From Acestrorhynchus altus (taxonomy: Eukaryota; Chordata; Actinopteri; Characiformes; Acestrorhynchidae): a stretch of DNA of 64,000 nucleotides. Positions 12,985-27,000 of the stretch are shown in pieces. The stretch spans positions 13,210,705 to 13,274,704 of the forward strand of contig CM067515.1 in NCBI GenBank assembly GCA_034509495.1. The letters are read 5' to 3'. Position 1 is the first letter of the stretch; every line of letters starts with the position of its first letter. Under the pieces are notes generated by a model. It had not been told where the DNA came from. It saw only the letters and a program-made list of their open reading frames with translations, and ran no database searches. The translations under genes were made by a program, and so were the position numbers.

Positions 12985-13200
12985 AATTTCCTCCCATGTA
13001 GCTTGAATGTTCTCACTCAGTTCCTGTAGATTTTGCAGTAAGGGTGTTGATAATGTGTCCAATACCATCCCACACATTTTCCATTGGAGATGGGTCTGGC
13101 AATGAGACCGGCCATGGCATAATGTCTGTGTCTCCAAGGCAAAAGATATCAGCATATGAAGAAGAGCATTGTTTAACTGGAACAGCACACTGCAGCAGAA
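12985..13200 (-). mobile_element. Fragment of a second Tc1/mariner-class transposase
   Basis: On the minus strand this resembles the C-terminal end of an IS630/Tc1-class transposase: eroded SPDLNPIE..WD region (HCQTHLQWKMCGMVLDTL), then LLQNLQELSENIQATWEEI. It abuts the previous relic and has no intact frame. Confidence 0.4.
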
Positions 13201-13299
13201 ACGTAGTGCCAGTGGTTGCAGGACCTCATTATCCTATTGTGGGGCTTTCCCAGTGTCTATAAACAAGACATACGGTTTGACTGACTTCATCTCTTAGTT

Positions 13300-15815
13300 C
13301 TGAAGCAAGTCCTGTTTCTAAATCTCTCCACTACACGATCAATACCGCCTTCCCCTGCTGTATTGAGACTGTGTCTGTCCCCCGTAGAGCTCGAAAACAT
13401 AGCTGTCAGAAAATCTGTTTCAATAATCGTATCAGAATTACAACCAAATCTCCCAGCTCTCCGAGAACCAGCAGCTCCAGTATCAAACTGGGATTATTAA
13501 ACGTACGACCTTTAACCTCTAAAGCAGTAATTGTGAATGAATATAATCACTGATAAGGACCTGAGTGTCCTGTGTCTCTGTGAAACCTGGGCCAAACCCA
13601 ATGAATATGTAGCCCTGAATGAATCTTGTCCTCCCTCCTTCAGTCACTAGTGTCACCCACGCAGATCTGGTCGTGGAGGTGGTGTAGCCACAATATATGA
13701 CTCCGCCTTAGCTATTACTCAAAACTCAGGATATGAAGCAAAATCTTTTGAAATACTTAACCTAAAGTTATCGGACCCATCTTCTGTCCCTAAAAAGCTA
13801 CATGTATTCCAACTTATCACCATCTACTGTCCTCCTGGTCCGTATACAGACATTCTCTCTGAGTTCACAAACTTCTTAGCACAATTAGCTCTGTCTACTG
13901 ACAAAGCTGTGATTGTTGGAGAAAAGGCCCAGGATCCACTTAAATTGGCCTTTCAGTCCATTTTGGATGACTTTGGACTGAAAGAAATCATCACTGGACC
14001 TACCCATCGATTTAACCACACCCTAGATCTAGTTTTAACCCTGGGTACCGACATAAACAATGTAACCTGTATCGCACAGAACGACTCCATCTCAGATCAT
14101 TATCTAATTGCATTCGACCTAATCTTAACAACCTCTTAACAACTGACGCACCTTAACATCCTCAACAGTTAATGAATTCATTAATACTCTCCCTGACCTA
14201 TCCACTGTCCCTGTCCCCTCCAACCATAGTGACCTTGACTGTACATTAGACACTCTAAACTCAGTACTGCGCTCAAATCTGGGTTATCTAGCTCCAGAAC
14301 CAAATTAATTGAAGAGAAAAAATTAGCTCCGTGGTACAATGACCACACGCGCACTTTGAAACAGACGTAGTTACGAACGCAAATGGCGCCAAACAAAACT
14401 AGAAATTTTCAACAACACATCTTGACCCTCACGAACATACAAACTACAGACTGATAGCAAACCTCCCGTTCTTAGCAAAGATTCTAGAAAGAGTAGTGTG
14501 GTTTCAAAAGTGGTTTCAATCATACCTGACTGACCGCCTCCAGTGTGTAAGCATAAACAATACTCACTCACTAGCACACCACAGTAAAATATGGCATCCC
14601 ACAGGGGTCTGTCCTAGGTCCACTACTGTTCTCCCTTTAATTATTACCGTTACTTATAAACCTAATGAGGATCATTGCCTCAGCCGAATAACAAACTGTT
14701 ATAGAGATTAAAAATTGGATGACACAAAATTTCCTTTTGCTAAACTCCGAAAAATCCGAGATCTTAATATTAGGATCTAATAAAGCCTATGACCCGATCA
14801 ACCTAAATGGTTTTTCCATCACTCTGAGCTGAACTGTAAGAAACCTTGGGGTTATATTTGACTCCGACCTTGCATTCGACATTAGTAACGTCGTAAAGAC
14901 CGGATTCTTCCACCTACGCAATATTACTAAATTGCGTAAATCACTCTCACACAAGCACGCAGAGATACTGATGCACGCATTCATCACATCTAGACTAGAT
15001 TATTGTAATGCTCTTCTAGCTGGTAGTTCAGGGAAATCACTACAGAGGCTACAATCAGTACAAAACGCTGCTGCGAGGGTTCTCACCGGAACTCGGAAAT
15101 TTGACCACATCAGTCCGGTTCTTTCATCCCTCCGTTGGTTTCCCATTAAATTACAAAATACTGCTACTAACCTACAAGTCACTAAATGGCTTAGCTCCTC
15201 AGTACCTAAAAGACCTCTTAATACCCTACAACCCCTCACACAGGCTGCGTTCTCAGGACGCAGGCCTATTGACCGTCCCTAGAATCAAAAAGAACACAGT
15301 TGGGGGACGAGCCTTCTCTTATAAAGCCCCCCAGCTCTGGAACAGCCTTCCTCCTACTGTTCGGGACTCAGACTGAAAACGTTTCTCTTTACACAGGCTT
15401 TTCATTAACATTTCTAAGGGATACCGGTCCACTCATCCACTTCCTAATACCAACTTCCAGACCCGACTACGCCACCTGCATGGATCTCATTATTCATTAT
15501 TTATTCGTTCATACCTGTATCATTACTACAAGCTAAACTGTATTTATCTTCCCTCCCTTCATTTTATTTTTCGCTTCATTTCTTTTCCACTTTCCATCCC
15601 AATGTATTGTGCCATTGTTATGTGCTTTCCTGTGTCGACCAGAGGAGGATGGGTTCCTCTTTTGAGCCTTGGTTCCTCTCAAGGTTACTGAGGGAGTTTT
15701 TCCTTGCCACTGTTTGCCTACTGGCTGCTCATTTGAGGCTCGGACCCGAATCCTTGTAAAGCTGCTTTGTGACAACTTCCTGTTGTAAAAAGCGCTATAT
15801 AAATAAAATTTGATT
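13300..15815 (+). mobile_element. Defective L2/CR1-like non-LTR retrotransposon (LINE)
   Basis: Pieces of one ORF2 appear in order. An AP-endonuclease region spans about 13371-14139 (LGLLNVRPLTSKA, then SVLCLCETWAKP, then FQSILDDFGLKEIITGPTHR and QNDSISDHYLI). A scrap of reverse transcriptase lies at 14440-14640 (YRLIANLPFLAKILERVV, WFQSYLTDRLQCVS). The C-terminal domain is at 14930-15376 (SRLDYCNALLAGSSGKSLQR, VQNAAARVLTG, LWNSLPPTVRD). The core reverse transcriptase with its YADD site is missing and several frames are broken, so it cannot move. The 3' end (GCTATATAAATAAAATTTGA) matches the copy at 58640-59217. Confidence 0.8.
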
Positions 15816-16123
15816 GATCTGGTCTTATACAAAAAATTGCACAATGATATTTTCTGAATGTGTGACAACAACCCATTGACCTTGGCACTGACCACATTGG
15901 CTCCACAAATATTGGACATTTCCACCAACAATAGCGGGATTTGTCACTTTGTCACATTAAAATCCAGGCCTGGTCCTGGAGTTACCTCTTTGTTAGTAAG
16001 TAAAAGGTTTGTGTGAGCTGGAAAATCACCTTAGTAGTTGGTGTCATCTGGGGAGGTCTACAAAGTTTTGGTTAATGAGAGAAAAATGACCTTAGTGAAA
16101 AAAACACGTTATTCACATTAAAT

Positions 16124-16129
16124 TTTATT
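16124..16129 (-). terminator. Candidate polyadenylation signal of the small membrane-protein gene
   Basis: Minus-strand AATAAA about 490 bases downstream of the stop at 16620-16622. It lies between that stop and the end of the plus-strand LINE, so it fits as the transcript end, but this is inferred from the motif alone. Confidence 0.35.
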
Positions 16130-16194
16130 ACAGTTGCAGATCAAAAAACAGTAATAAAGCATGTAAACTGCAGCTTTGAACTTCCAAATCTCTC

Positions 16195-16232
16195 ACTCTC
16201 ACTCACTCACACACTCACACACTCACACACTT
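16195..16232 (+). repeat. CTCACA-type simple repeat
   Basis: Imperfect CTCACT/CTCACACA units downstream of the small membrane-protein gene. Confidence 0.6.
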
Positions 16233-16619
16233 TCACCCAGTAAGAACTCTTCTCAGTGATAGAAACATTGCTAGTTCAGAGTCCACTGTGGCCAAAGGGG
16301 CTGTTTGACAGAAACTAGAAGCTAGGCTAAATTTCCCTCTGAGCAAAGTCCTGCTTTAAGCCTCCATACCCAACCACACCATATTTACAAGCCCTTTCAT
16401 TTGGGACTGCCACAAAAACAAGGCCACTCAAGCATGTAGTGCACTGCCATCTAGTGGTGGTTGTGACACAAACCAGGGGTGTCTGTGCAAGAACCACAGA
16501 TTCCTATTTCCATACTATCAGTACAACTTTCAGTATCTATCTATGTGTAATTCTGACTGCTGGAATGACCCGACCAGTCCTGAAGATGACAGCAGTCCAA
16601 ATCAGTAAAAGCGGGGTCT

Positions 16620-16796
16620 TTAGGGATCCACTTCCCAGAAATATGGGGTCTCCTTATCTTCATAATTATGCACCAACAAAAGTGGTCTAGGGGCAGAAAA
16701 AAGAAAACCACCCATCCGCAGAGCAGCCCAATATTCAAGAGGCCACTGGTAAATCAAACTCCTCTCACTCCCTTCAGGATCCTTTTCTTTTTTCCC

Positions 16797-16834
<38 letters not shown>

Positions 16835-17450
16835 TATAAACATACTGTACATGACCTGAGACACGACAGCTTGTTAGGTTTGGAACAGTAAGGAAATTAC
16901 TGACTTCTCTGCAGTTGCTATGGTTTTACACCTCATTAGGGCTGTGTACTGGCAAGAATTTCACCATATAATGCAAATCATAATTTAGGGGTCTTGATTT
17001 GATATAATTGCAATTTCTTAAAACTCCCTAAGCCAATTTTATAGTATGTTTTCATAGTATGATGTACCTTTATAAACCTCAAAAGTATTTAGAGGAGACA
17101 GTCACAAAAAACACATATTGTTATTTTCAGAGGATCCTAGGCTACTATAATATGACTTAATTTGAGATCTAAATAGAGAATTTTGTTATTTGTATGAATT
17201 TGACCACTTTTTGATAATGAGCTTTTTGCTTGTAAAGACAATAAAACACTTCACAGCTTCACATTTCATATTGCTAGAAACCAATAAATGATAGCTAGTG
17301 TTTGTGACCTGAAAATTGAATTAGTTTTTTGTATTGATTAGTTTGCCAAGGATATTTCTTAAGTCATGAAGTTATTTACTATACAAATTTACTATTGACA
17401 GAAGTGTAAACAAAGTAAAAAAAATATTTAAAACATTATTAAATAATACA

Positions 17451-17494
<44 letters not shown>

Positions 17495-18014
17495 CTTCAT
17501 CACTATTATTTTCAGTAATAGTAGTATTTCGTTCTATGGCCTCATGACTATATACTGAAATTTATACTTCCTTGAAAAAATGTGATTTTGATGTCATTCC
17601 TCCTTCTTGTCCACTTTTTTATGCTGCGTCAGAACTTCACAATCAATGGACCAATAGAAAAGATCCAAAATGTCTTGGAATAAAATGATTTCCACTGAAA
17701 GAAGGGTTTTTCTGTCTCATGTAAACATGCTGTTTTGGATTTTAAAATTTTGCATGCGAGAGACAACATGCTTGTTTTAGGATTTTCTAATTTATTTTTT
17801 ATCATTATTCACAAAATATAATTTGCATATATATTTTGTTTACCTATTAAAACAAGATCATACAACTAGTGAGAACATGTAAATTCTGCTGCTCTGGGGA
17901 TTTAAGATTAAATCCTTTTCTTACCTTTTGGGTTGGGAGACCATGCATTTCCACAGGACTGTATAGAGAGCTAGAATGAAGCTTATGAACAGCGCAGCAG
18001 CTATTGCACCTGCA

Positions 18015-18072
<58 letters not shown>

Positions 18073-21000
18073 GTTTTGTAAACTTTTAAACTATTACTTG
18101 AAGGGCTGCGGGTTGTGACTGATAAAAACAATATTTACACCCAGAAAGAATCAACCAAATGAAACTTGCAGGTTAAGTCTGACATCATGAGACATGCAAA
18201 TAATTCAAGTTTCAAACTCAACCAGGTATGTAATGTAAGCAATGATGGGCCTTAATGCCGATTCTGACTGACTACAAAACATCACCCCATTGAGCGTCCT
18301 TTCCAGTCTGACTTGCTGTTGTGCTGGAAGCATCCTTTGCAAGCAAATTATGCCTCGCAGAAAAGAAAGCAGTTAGAGCAGAGGAGTTTGAGAGGCGTCA
18401 CATTGTGAGGCTTTGGGAAGTGGGATGGTCTTATTGATGTACTGCATGCAATACCGGTCCTGCAGATATTTTGCTGGAGGTTTCGATAGTTTGATGCACC
18501 TTTACAAACCTGACAATTACAGGTATTTATAGGAGAAATTACAAGTATTTATAGGAGAAAGTCATACATGCCACAGTTATTTTCAAAAGATCCTAGGCAA
18601 CTATAATAGGACTTCAACTTAGATCTAAATACAGAATTTTGTTATTTTTAATGTTTTGATAAAAATGTTGCATTATACCAAACTCCATACTGAGAAACAC
18701 TACTTCTCTATGTTTAGCTCAGTAAATATTGCCCATATCAGTCGAAAGTTTTAATCATTTATTGTTCCTGGTATTCATCCTTCCCAATAGCATTGAGATC
18801 TGACACTTCCAATCCAACAGTTCCATCCCTGACAAAAAGTCAGCAAGTCAAAAAGTGTTTCAGAAACAAAAAGGAAAAATGACATGTCTGAATACTCTAG
18901 CAGGTAATGGGTGAGGGGGCCTATCTTGTAGGGTATGACGGGGACATGGCCGCCATCTTGAAAGTGGTCATATTGGATCAAGGGCAGGTTTTTCCATGGG
19001 GATGGTGGTCAAGTAGCATATCAAAAGAGAGCAGGTGTTCGTCATTGGCTGGAAATTAAATTCTGGTTTTCTTTGATATGTTACACAACCACCTTCCCAT
19101 TGAAAAAATGTGCCCTTGATCCAGACGGCAGCCATGTTACAGACATAGCCTAAAAGATAGGCCCCCTCACCCATTACCTGCTAGAGTATTCAGACATGTC
19201 ATTTTCCTTTTTGTTTCTGAAATTAAAGTTGGTCATGTGACCTTGACTCACCGTGTACTTATCTAAACTGAAAATGAGGGAGACCCTCAATGTGTTTTCT
19301 GAATGAAGATAAATATGTTGAGTCTTTTTTTTAATCTTATGCTCCTATAAGTTTTAAACAGTGCTCCATTAACTGATGACGGTTAAATGTCAACTTTGAA
19401 ATGTAGAACATTATTTATCTACAGTCAAGTTAGAACAACTCCTAACCCCCCCATGAAGAAGATTTCTATTAATTATGTTTTACAAATTATCTTAATGACG
19501 TGTGTTTAGGTTTAACACCTTCATCCCTCAATATAGTGTTACTTAAACCCAAACAGCAGAACAGCTCATTGAACCTTGTTGTTCATCCATTCTCAGAATT
19601 GTGGTTTCATGTTGTTATTGTCATACTGAAGATTAGGTTTGAAAACATGCAACCATTTTTTTTTTACCATGAAGGTTAGAACACTGTCTGTTGTTTCTAA
19701 AAATAAAAGCACTGTTTAAAATGTTTACTTTTGCAGCATGTAATTCATGAATGATGACCACAGAAGCAAATACAGTACACAACAACTAACACCGAACACC
19801 ATGGTTACACTGCAAATAACAGTGTGAGCCAGTTACTGAAAAAAGAAGTAGCACTCTGGTATCACCTGCAGGAACCACACAGACAAACACATTCCTGTAT
19901 GATTGATACCAGTGTATTCAGAGGTATTATGGATATGAGAATGTCTCATATGCTGACATATTGCTGCTCCACATCATGAAACCGTCAGTGGCCACAGGGC
20001 ACTGTGCAGTTCTGATTTCAGTTGCCTGACATAAGTGATGGTGCTTTCTGCAGGTCGGAGCTTGACAAGCTCTCAAACAAAACAGAGGTGGCTAAAAGTG
20101 GCTCCTTTAAAAGCTCAGCTCTTGACTTAAAATCTGCAAATACATCTTGTATTTGACACAATATAAAGAACAATTGGTCAGAATTGTATTATGCCTAAAA
20201 GTGAAAACTGGGGGCAAACATGAACTACAAGGTTTTGCATGACAGTGTCTACATTGCATGAGCAAAAGCAGACACACACACAAACCGAAGGAAGGAAAAA
20301 CTGAGTGAGAGAAAACATTCCAGTGCTGATGAGATAACCTGTTTGGTCCTGCTTGAACAAAGACAGAAGAAGCAAAAACACCACCTTCCATCTCCCCTTA
20401 CTCACACACTTATTTTACAAACAGTGGCAGCTTAGTGTAGAACAGGAGGGTTGGCACTGACAATAAGTTAAAATGTCAACCATTTTATTCAATTTATCTA
20501 CCACTGTTTATTTTCATGTTACTTATGATGACCCCAATCATTATTGGCTACCCCTCGGCCATACAATATAATCTGAGCCACAAGATGACCAGCTGAGAAA
20601 CACGGTGATTTATGATGAAATTATTCCTCTGAAAAACAACTTCATGTTACCTAAACACAGACGCACATTCCTAAAGAATTTACATTTTCGCAGACCAAGC
20701 CTTCTCTGCTTCTGCTTTCAGATTACTTGGTCTTCTTAGTCACATGCAAAGTTTGAGTTACAAAATGTTTGGAACTGTCAACATTACACTGTAAGCATGG
20801 TGTAGGAACCACATAGCCATGTACTCTATGCCAGGGTTGGTCAATCTGTGGGCCTGAGATCACCAGTGGGCCTTGAAGCACTCTGCTGCAGGCCTTTCCT
20901 CAGGACAAGGCATGAGCCTATAGTAGGGGCTGGTATTGCCACTTAAATCTACATGAAAAATGTGTAATGCAAGTAAAATCAAGATCTAAGCAAATTGAAG

Positions 21001-24000
21001 ACATGATTTGGAAGGGGAAACACCTTAGACAGAGCACGTGAGAGCACAAACCAAGCCATTAAGTCTAAGGAATTGTATGTAGACCTCCAAGACAGGATTG
21101 TGTCAAAACACAGATCTGGGGAAGGGTACAGAGAAATTTCCGCTGCACTGAAGGAAATGAGCACAGTGGCCTCCATCATCCTTGAAAGGAAGAAATTTAG
21201 AATCACCAGGTCCCTTCCTAGAGCTGGCCACCTGGCCAAACTGAGTGATCAAAGTAGAAGGGCCTTGGACAAGGAGGTGAGCAAGAACCCAATGGTCACT
21301 CTGACAAAACTCCAATATTGCTCTGTGGAGAGAGGAGCACCTTACAAAATGACAACCATTTCTGCAGCACTCCACCAGTCAGACCTGCATGGTGGAGTAG
21401 CCAGACGGAAACCACTCCTCAGTAACAAGCACATGACAGCCCATCTGGAGTCTGCCAGAGGCACCTAAAGGACTCTAAGACCATAAGAAGCAAAAAGTTT
21501 AAAGATTTATGGACTGAATGCCAACCATCATGTCTGAAGAAAACCAGGCACTGTTCATCACCTAGCCAATACCATTACTGCAGTGAAGCATGGTGGTGGC
21601 AGCATCATGCTGTGGGGATGTTTTTCTGCAGCAAGAACTGGGAGACTAGTCTGGGTTGATGGAAAGATGATTGCAGTGATGTACAAGAGACATCCTTGAT
21701 GATAACCTGCTCCAGAGCACTCTGGACATCAGAGTGGAATGAAGGTTTATCTTCCAACAGGACAACGACTCTAAACACAGCCAAGACAACAAATGATGAC
21801 AACTGCCAAGACAAAGACACTCTGTGAATGTCCTTCAGTGGCCCAGACAGAGCCCAGACTTGAACCCAATTAAACATTTCTGGAGATATCTAAAAAGGGC
21901 TGTGCAGCGATGCTCCCCATCCAATCTGATGGCAGTTGAGAGGTTCTGCAAAGAAGAATGGGCTAAACTTCCCAAAAACAGATGTGCCAAGCTTGTAGCA
22001 TCATACTCAAAAAGACTTGAGGCTGTATTTGCTACCAAAGGTGCTTCAACAAAGAACAAAGGCTGTGAATACTTGCGTATGTTATATTTTTGTTTTATTT
22101 TTAAGAAATGTGCAAAGATTTCAAACAAACTTTTCCAGCTTTGTCCTTGTTGGGTATTGTGTTTAGAAATTTGAGGGAAAATGAATTGAATCGAATTAGT
22201 AATAAGACTGTAATATCACTCAATGTGCAAAAAAGTGTAGCGACCTGAATTCTTTCCAAATGCACTATAACGCTCCACAATGCAATTTAAAAAAAATAAA
22301 CAAACAACTGATCACTTTGGTGGTAAATGTGGAAATGTAGTAACTGAAACATAAGAAACGACCCAGGGCTTTGATAAGATTGTTGTTGAGTGGACAGGTT
22401 GTTCTATTAGCACAGAAGTATATTTTACTGTTCCCTGTAACAATACAATACCCCAAAATTCATTAAATTCATTAAAAAAAGGTTTCTGTTACAATTATTT
22501 TACCTACCCAATTTACTAGTCTCTGTTAAATAATTCCTGCACTTGAAAGGAACTGAAACAGTTTCACAGTTCATAGAATTACACCTGCTAAACTGGTAGT
22601 ATTGGGCCCAAGTTGAAACAGTCAATGAAGGACATTCCTTTAATAGAGGCATGTTGCTACAACAGCAGTTGTACACTCAGAAATCCCCAAATCCCAGCAG
22701 CACAAAGCCACACATGGGACTCAACAGTGTCAACAAACACTCTATGCAGATAAACGGAGGACAGGTAGACATGTAATTAGGGCAAAGGAAGGGAGTACAG
22801 GAAAGGGATTTAAGCACAGAAGCACTGCTTTTTCTCACTGCACTACAACAGCTTCCATTCAGTCCTTTACAGCTATGAGCTGCTACCTTTTCCATACCAT
22901 GACTTAATAGAAATGATATAATGCCACTATATTATTATTAGACCATGTAGAATTTTCATCTGTCAATTATACCATACAGTGCAAATGCACCTCTAGCCAA
23001 AATAGAAATGAACAATAACCTCTATACAAAGCAATTTTTAAAATAACATTGTCTTATTGTACATTTACATATTTTTTTAACTTAAATAGGGAAATACGTT
23101 TTTAAAAATGTTTACTCAGAATAATAAAATCTCAATGACTACCTAGTTATATCATATATTCAGTGTCTTTCAACTACTCATCTACTATCCAAACACTATT
23201 CCATCTTGATGGTTTAAAGTTTATTTTAAATAATTTAATTTTAATTTCATATTACATTTAATTTATTGCTACTATCAAACAGAAGCAGTAACATATATTA
23301 TTATTATTATTATTATCATTATTATTATTAATAACAATAATAATAATTTATCAATAAATCCATAACAACGTGACTTTTTCTGAACCTTTATGAAATGTGT
23401 TCTATAAATCTAATACATACATGGTTTATTGATTATTTCTTCTTGTTATTATTTATAAATAAACAACATACATTTCTCTTATTCTGTAATATTATATCTC
23501 TTTCTCACATCTTTATGTGAGTTCTACAGGTGCAAATAAAGGTAATTAAATTGGAAAATGTGTTACATTTAACTTTTTACAGTTTTGGAGATACAGGTTT
23601 TGAGTGATGGCAACAGTATTCTATACAGCATGTAGATTAAACTGAGGAAAGGAAACAGGGATTTAAAGACTAAAGATCGGGATATTAGTTTACCTGGTAT
23701 GATCCCACTACGTTTTGGAGTCTCTGTGAGTGGAGCTGGAGATGCCAATGATGACCCTTCAGAGAGAAACAAGGGCTGAAGTTAAAAAAAAAATTAAAAG
23801 TAGTTTGACCGCAAACATCATATATACTGTTTATTTTTTTTACAGTGCAAAAACTACTAAATCTAGTATAGCAGCCAAAACACATTTGCTTCTTCAGTTT
23901 AGCCCTAAAATCAACAGTGTTAATGTTCCTAACAAGAAATGCAAGACTGTAATCACCAGTGTGTCAGTATGTAAAGTCAATGTCTAGATGATCACACACT

Positions 24001-27000
24001 TGCAACAAACCATGGGAAATTGTTCTGCCATCTCTGACATGTAGGGTTTCTGACTAACTGTAATGTATGATAATAAATAAAAGTATTCAGCATAGAAAAA
24101 ATCAGTAACCAGAAGTAAAAGAAGTTAAAGTTGAACACATTTAGCAATTTTTGTATTTTGAGATTCTCAGCCCTGGTCCTGGACCCCTTGGCCTGTACAT
24201 TTTAGTACTTACTCTGTTCCCAACACACCAGATCCAGCTAGTCAGCTAATTAACAATGCCTCCCTGAATTTAAGACTGTGTTTCTTAACCGTGGTCCTGG
24301 AGACCCCCTTGCCCTTTGTGTTTTAGTGCTTCCCCTGCTCACAACACACCTGACTCAACCAATCAGCTCACTGAACTACGGGCCTAGTCACATACACAGA
24401 ATTTTTTTTTCTTACAAAACAACAATATAATCTTTGATCTCTGAAATCAGATCTTTCTGAAAAAGGTGGAAAAATAGAAGATGGGAACTCTTCTAGGGGG
24501 GTTCTTCAGGACCAAAGCAGAGTATCAGAAACTGCCTTTTTGTGAGTAGGTCCATCTGAGATTATTTCACAACCTGATATGGTTTAAAGCCAGTGTGCAA
24601 TGTGGGCTTCAGCTTTGCAAAGGTTTCATTACGTGTTAGCCATGTTAGCTTTGCATCTTCAGTGCAAAACTTTACACACCAAAAATGCATTAGCTGATCA
24701 ACTGTGATTGTAAGAACATTAGTGATCAAACAGCATCATAAAGACCAAGGAGCACACTAGACAAGTCACGTATAAAGTTGTGGAGAAGTGTAAAGCCGGG
24801 TTAAGTTATAAAATATATCCCAGGCTACGAACATCTCACTGAGCATGGTTCCATCATTTGAAAATGGAAGGAGCATGGCACAACTGAAAACCTACCAAGA
24901 CATGGTCGACCACAAAAACTGACAGCCCAGGCAAGGAGAGCACTAATTTGAGAAGCAGCCAAGAGGTCCATGGGATAGGGAGGTGGTCAGAGTGGATGGA
25001 AAGATGAATGGAGCTCAATACAGGGCAATCCTCGAGGAAAACCTGTTACAGTTTGCAAAAGACTTCACCTCCCAGCAGGACAATGACATTAAACAAACAG
25101 CCAGAGCTACAATGGAATGATTTGGTCAAAGCGTATTCATGTGTTAGAATGACCCAGTCAAAATCCAGACTTAAATCACATTGAGAATCTGTGGCAAGAC
25201 TTGAAAATTGCTGTTCACAGATGCTCCACTAGACGCACAAAGCTAATAGAGACATAGCCTGAAAAACAGCTGTAATTGCAGCAAAAGTGGTCCTAAAATG
25301 TATTGACTCAAGGGGACTGAATACAAATGCATGCCACACTTCCCAGATTTTTATTTGTATAAAATTTTGGAAATCATGTAATTTTTTTCACTTTATAGTT
25401 ACATGCTACTTTGTGTTGGTCTATCACATAAAATCCCAATAAAGCACATTTAGGTTTGTGGGAGTAATGTGAAAAAAAAATTGGAAAAGTTCAAGTGTGA
25501 ATACTTTATCAAGGCACTGGATATCATCCAAATTTCTTCCTATATCATGCAGCCCTAAAACTATTAGTTAAAAATGAATACTGTGTTTTTGGAAAATAAT
25601 ATAGTATTGCGGAAGATAATATCACAATACTCTGATATATTGGTATTTTCTTACACCCCATGTGACTGTTCCCCAAAGTGTTCCTTTAAAGGAAAAATGC
25701 CCAAACAGTGAATGAAGCTGGTTTGGGTGATTACCATTTTGGAGTACGCTGCTTACAATGGCTCGTGAGGGAGCAGTGAGAATGACCTGGGAAAAAGAAG
25801 AGAAAACACATTATGACATGAGGAAAAATACCATAAAAGATACAACCCTGATACCAATGGAGTTGGGACTTTGTGTAAAACATAAATAAAAACAGAAAAT
25901 GATGATGCAAATCCTTTTCAACCTATATTCAATTGAGTACAGAAAGTTGGGACAGAGGCAACAAAAGACTGGGAAAGTTGAGGAATGCTTAAAAATCACC
26001 TGTTTGGAACATTCCACAGGTGAACAAGTTCATTGGAAACAGGTGAGTGTCATTATCGGGTATAAAGGGAGCCTCCACACAGGCTCAGTTGTTCACAAGC
26101 AAGAATGGGGCAGGTTCACCACTTTGTGAACAACTGCTTGAGCAAATTGTCCAAAACTTTAAGAACAAGGTCTCACAATGAACAATTGCAAATAATTTAG
26201 GGATTCCATGATCGACAGTCCATAATATCATCCAAAAAATGGAGAAATCTCTGCAAGTGAGCAGCAAGGCCCAAAACCAACACTGAACGCCCGTGACCTT
26301 CGATCCCTCAGACAGCACTGCATTAAAAACAGACATCATTCTGTAACTGATATTACCACATGGACTTAGGACCACTTCAGAATACCATTGTCACAGTTCA
26401 CCACTACATCTACAAGCGCAAGTTAAAACTCTACCATGCAAAGCAAAAGCCACATATCAACAGCACCAAGAAATGCCACTGCTTTCTCTGGCCCTGAGCT
26501 CATCTGAGATGGACTGACGCAAAGCGGAAAAGTGTCCTGTGGTCTGACGAGTCCACATTTCAAACTGTTTTTGAAAATCATGGACATTGTGTCCTCCAGA
26601 CCACAGAGGAAAAGGACTGTCTGAATTGTTATCAGCACAAATTCTCTGATGGAATAAGGGTGTGTTAGTGCCCATCGCGTGGGTAACTTGCGTATCTGTG
26701 AACCATTAATGCTGAAAGGTACATAAAGTTTTTGGAACATATGCTGCCATTCAAGCAATGTTTTTTTCAGAGACGTCCCTGCTTATTTCAGCAAGACAAT
26801 GCCATGTTACAATTCTGCACTTTACAACAGTGTGGCTTCATAAAGTTCTACTAGAGTGGCCTGTCTGCAGTCCAGACCTGTTTTTCACTGGAAACGTGTG
26901 GCGCAATATGAAGAACAAAATATGACAATGGAGACCCTGGACTGTTGAGCAACTGAGGTTGTACATCAAGCAAGAATGGGAAAGATGTCCATCTACAAAG

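Noticed and set aside
15533..15931. 132-codon minus-strand open frame
   Set aside because: Antisense of the LINE 3' end; a near-identical antisense frame occurs at 58882-59336 over the other LINE copy.
20107..20405. Overlapping minus-strand frames with a hydrophobic stretch, considered as an extra exon of the small membrane-protein gene
   Set aside because: No acceptor/donor pair keeps phase with the neighbouring exons, and the four-exon model is already complete without it.
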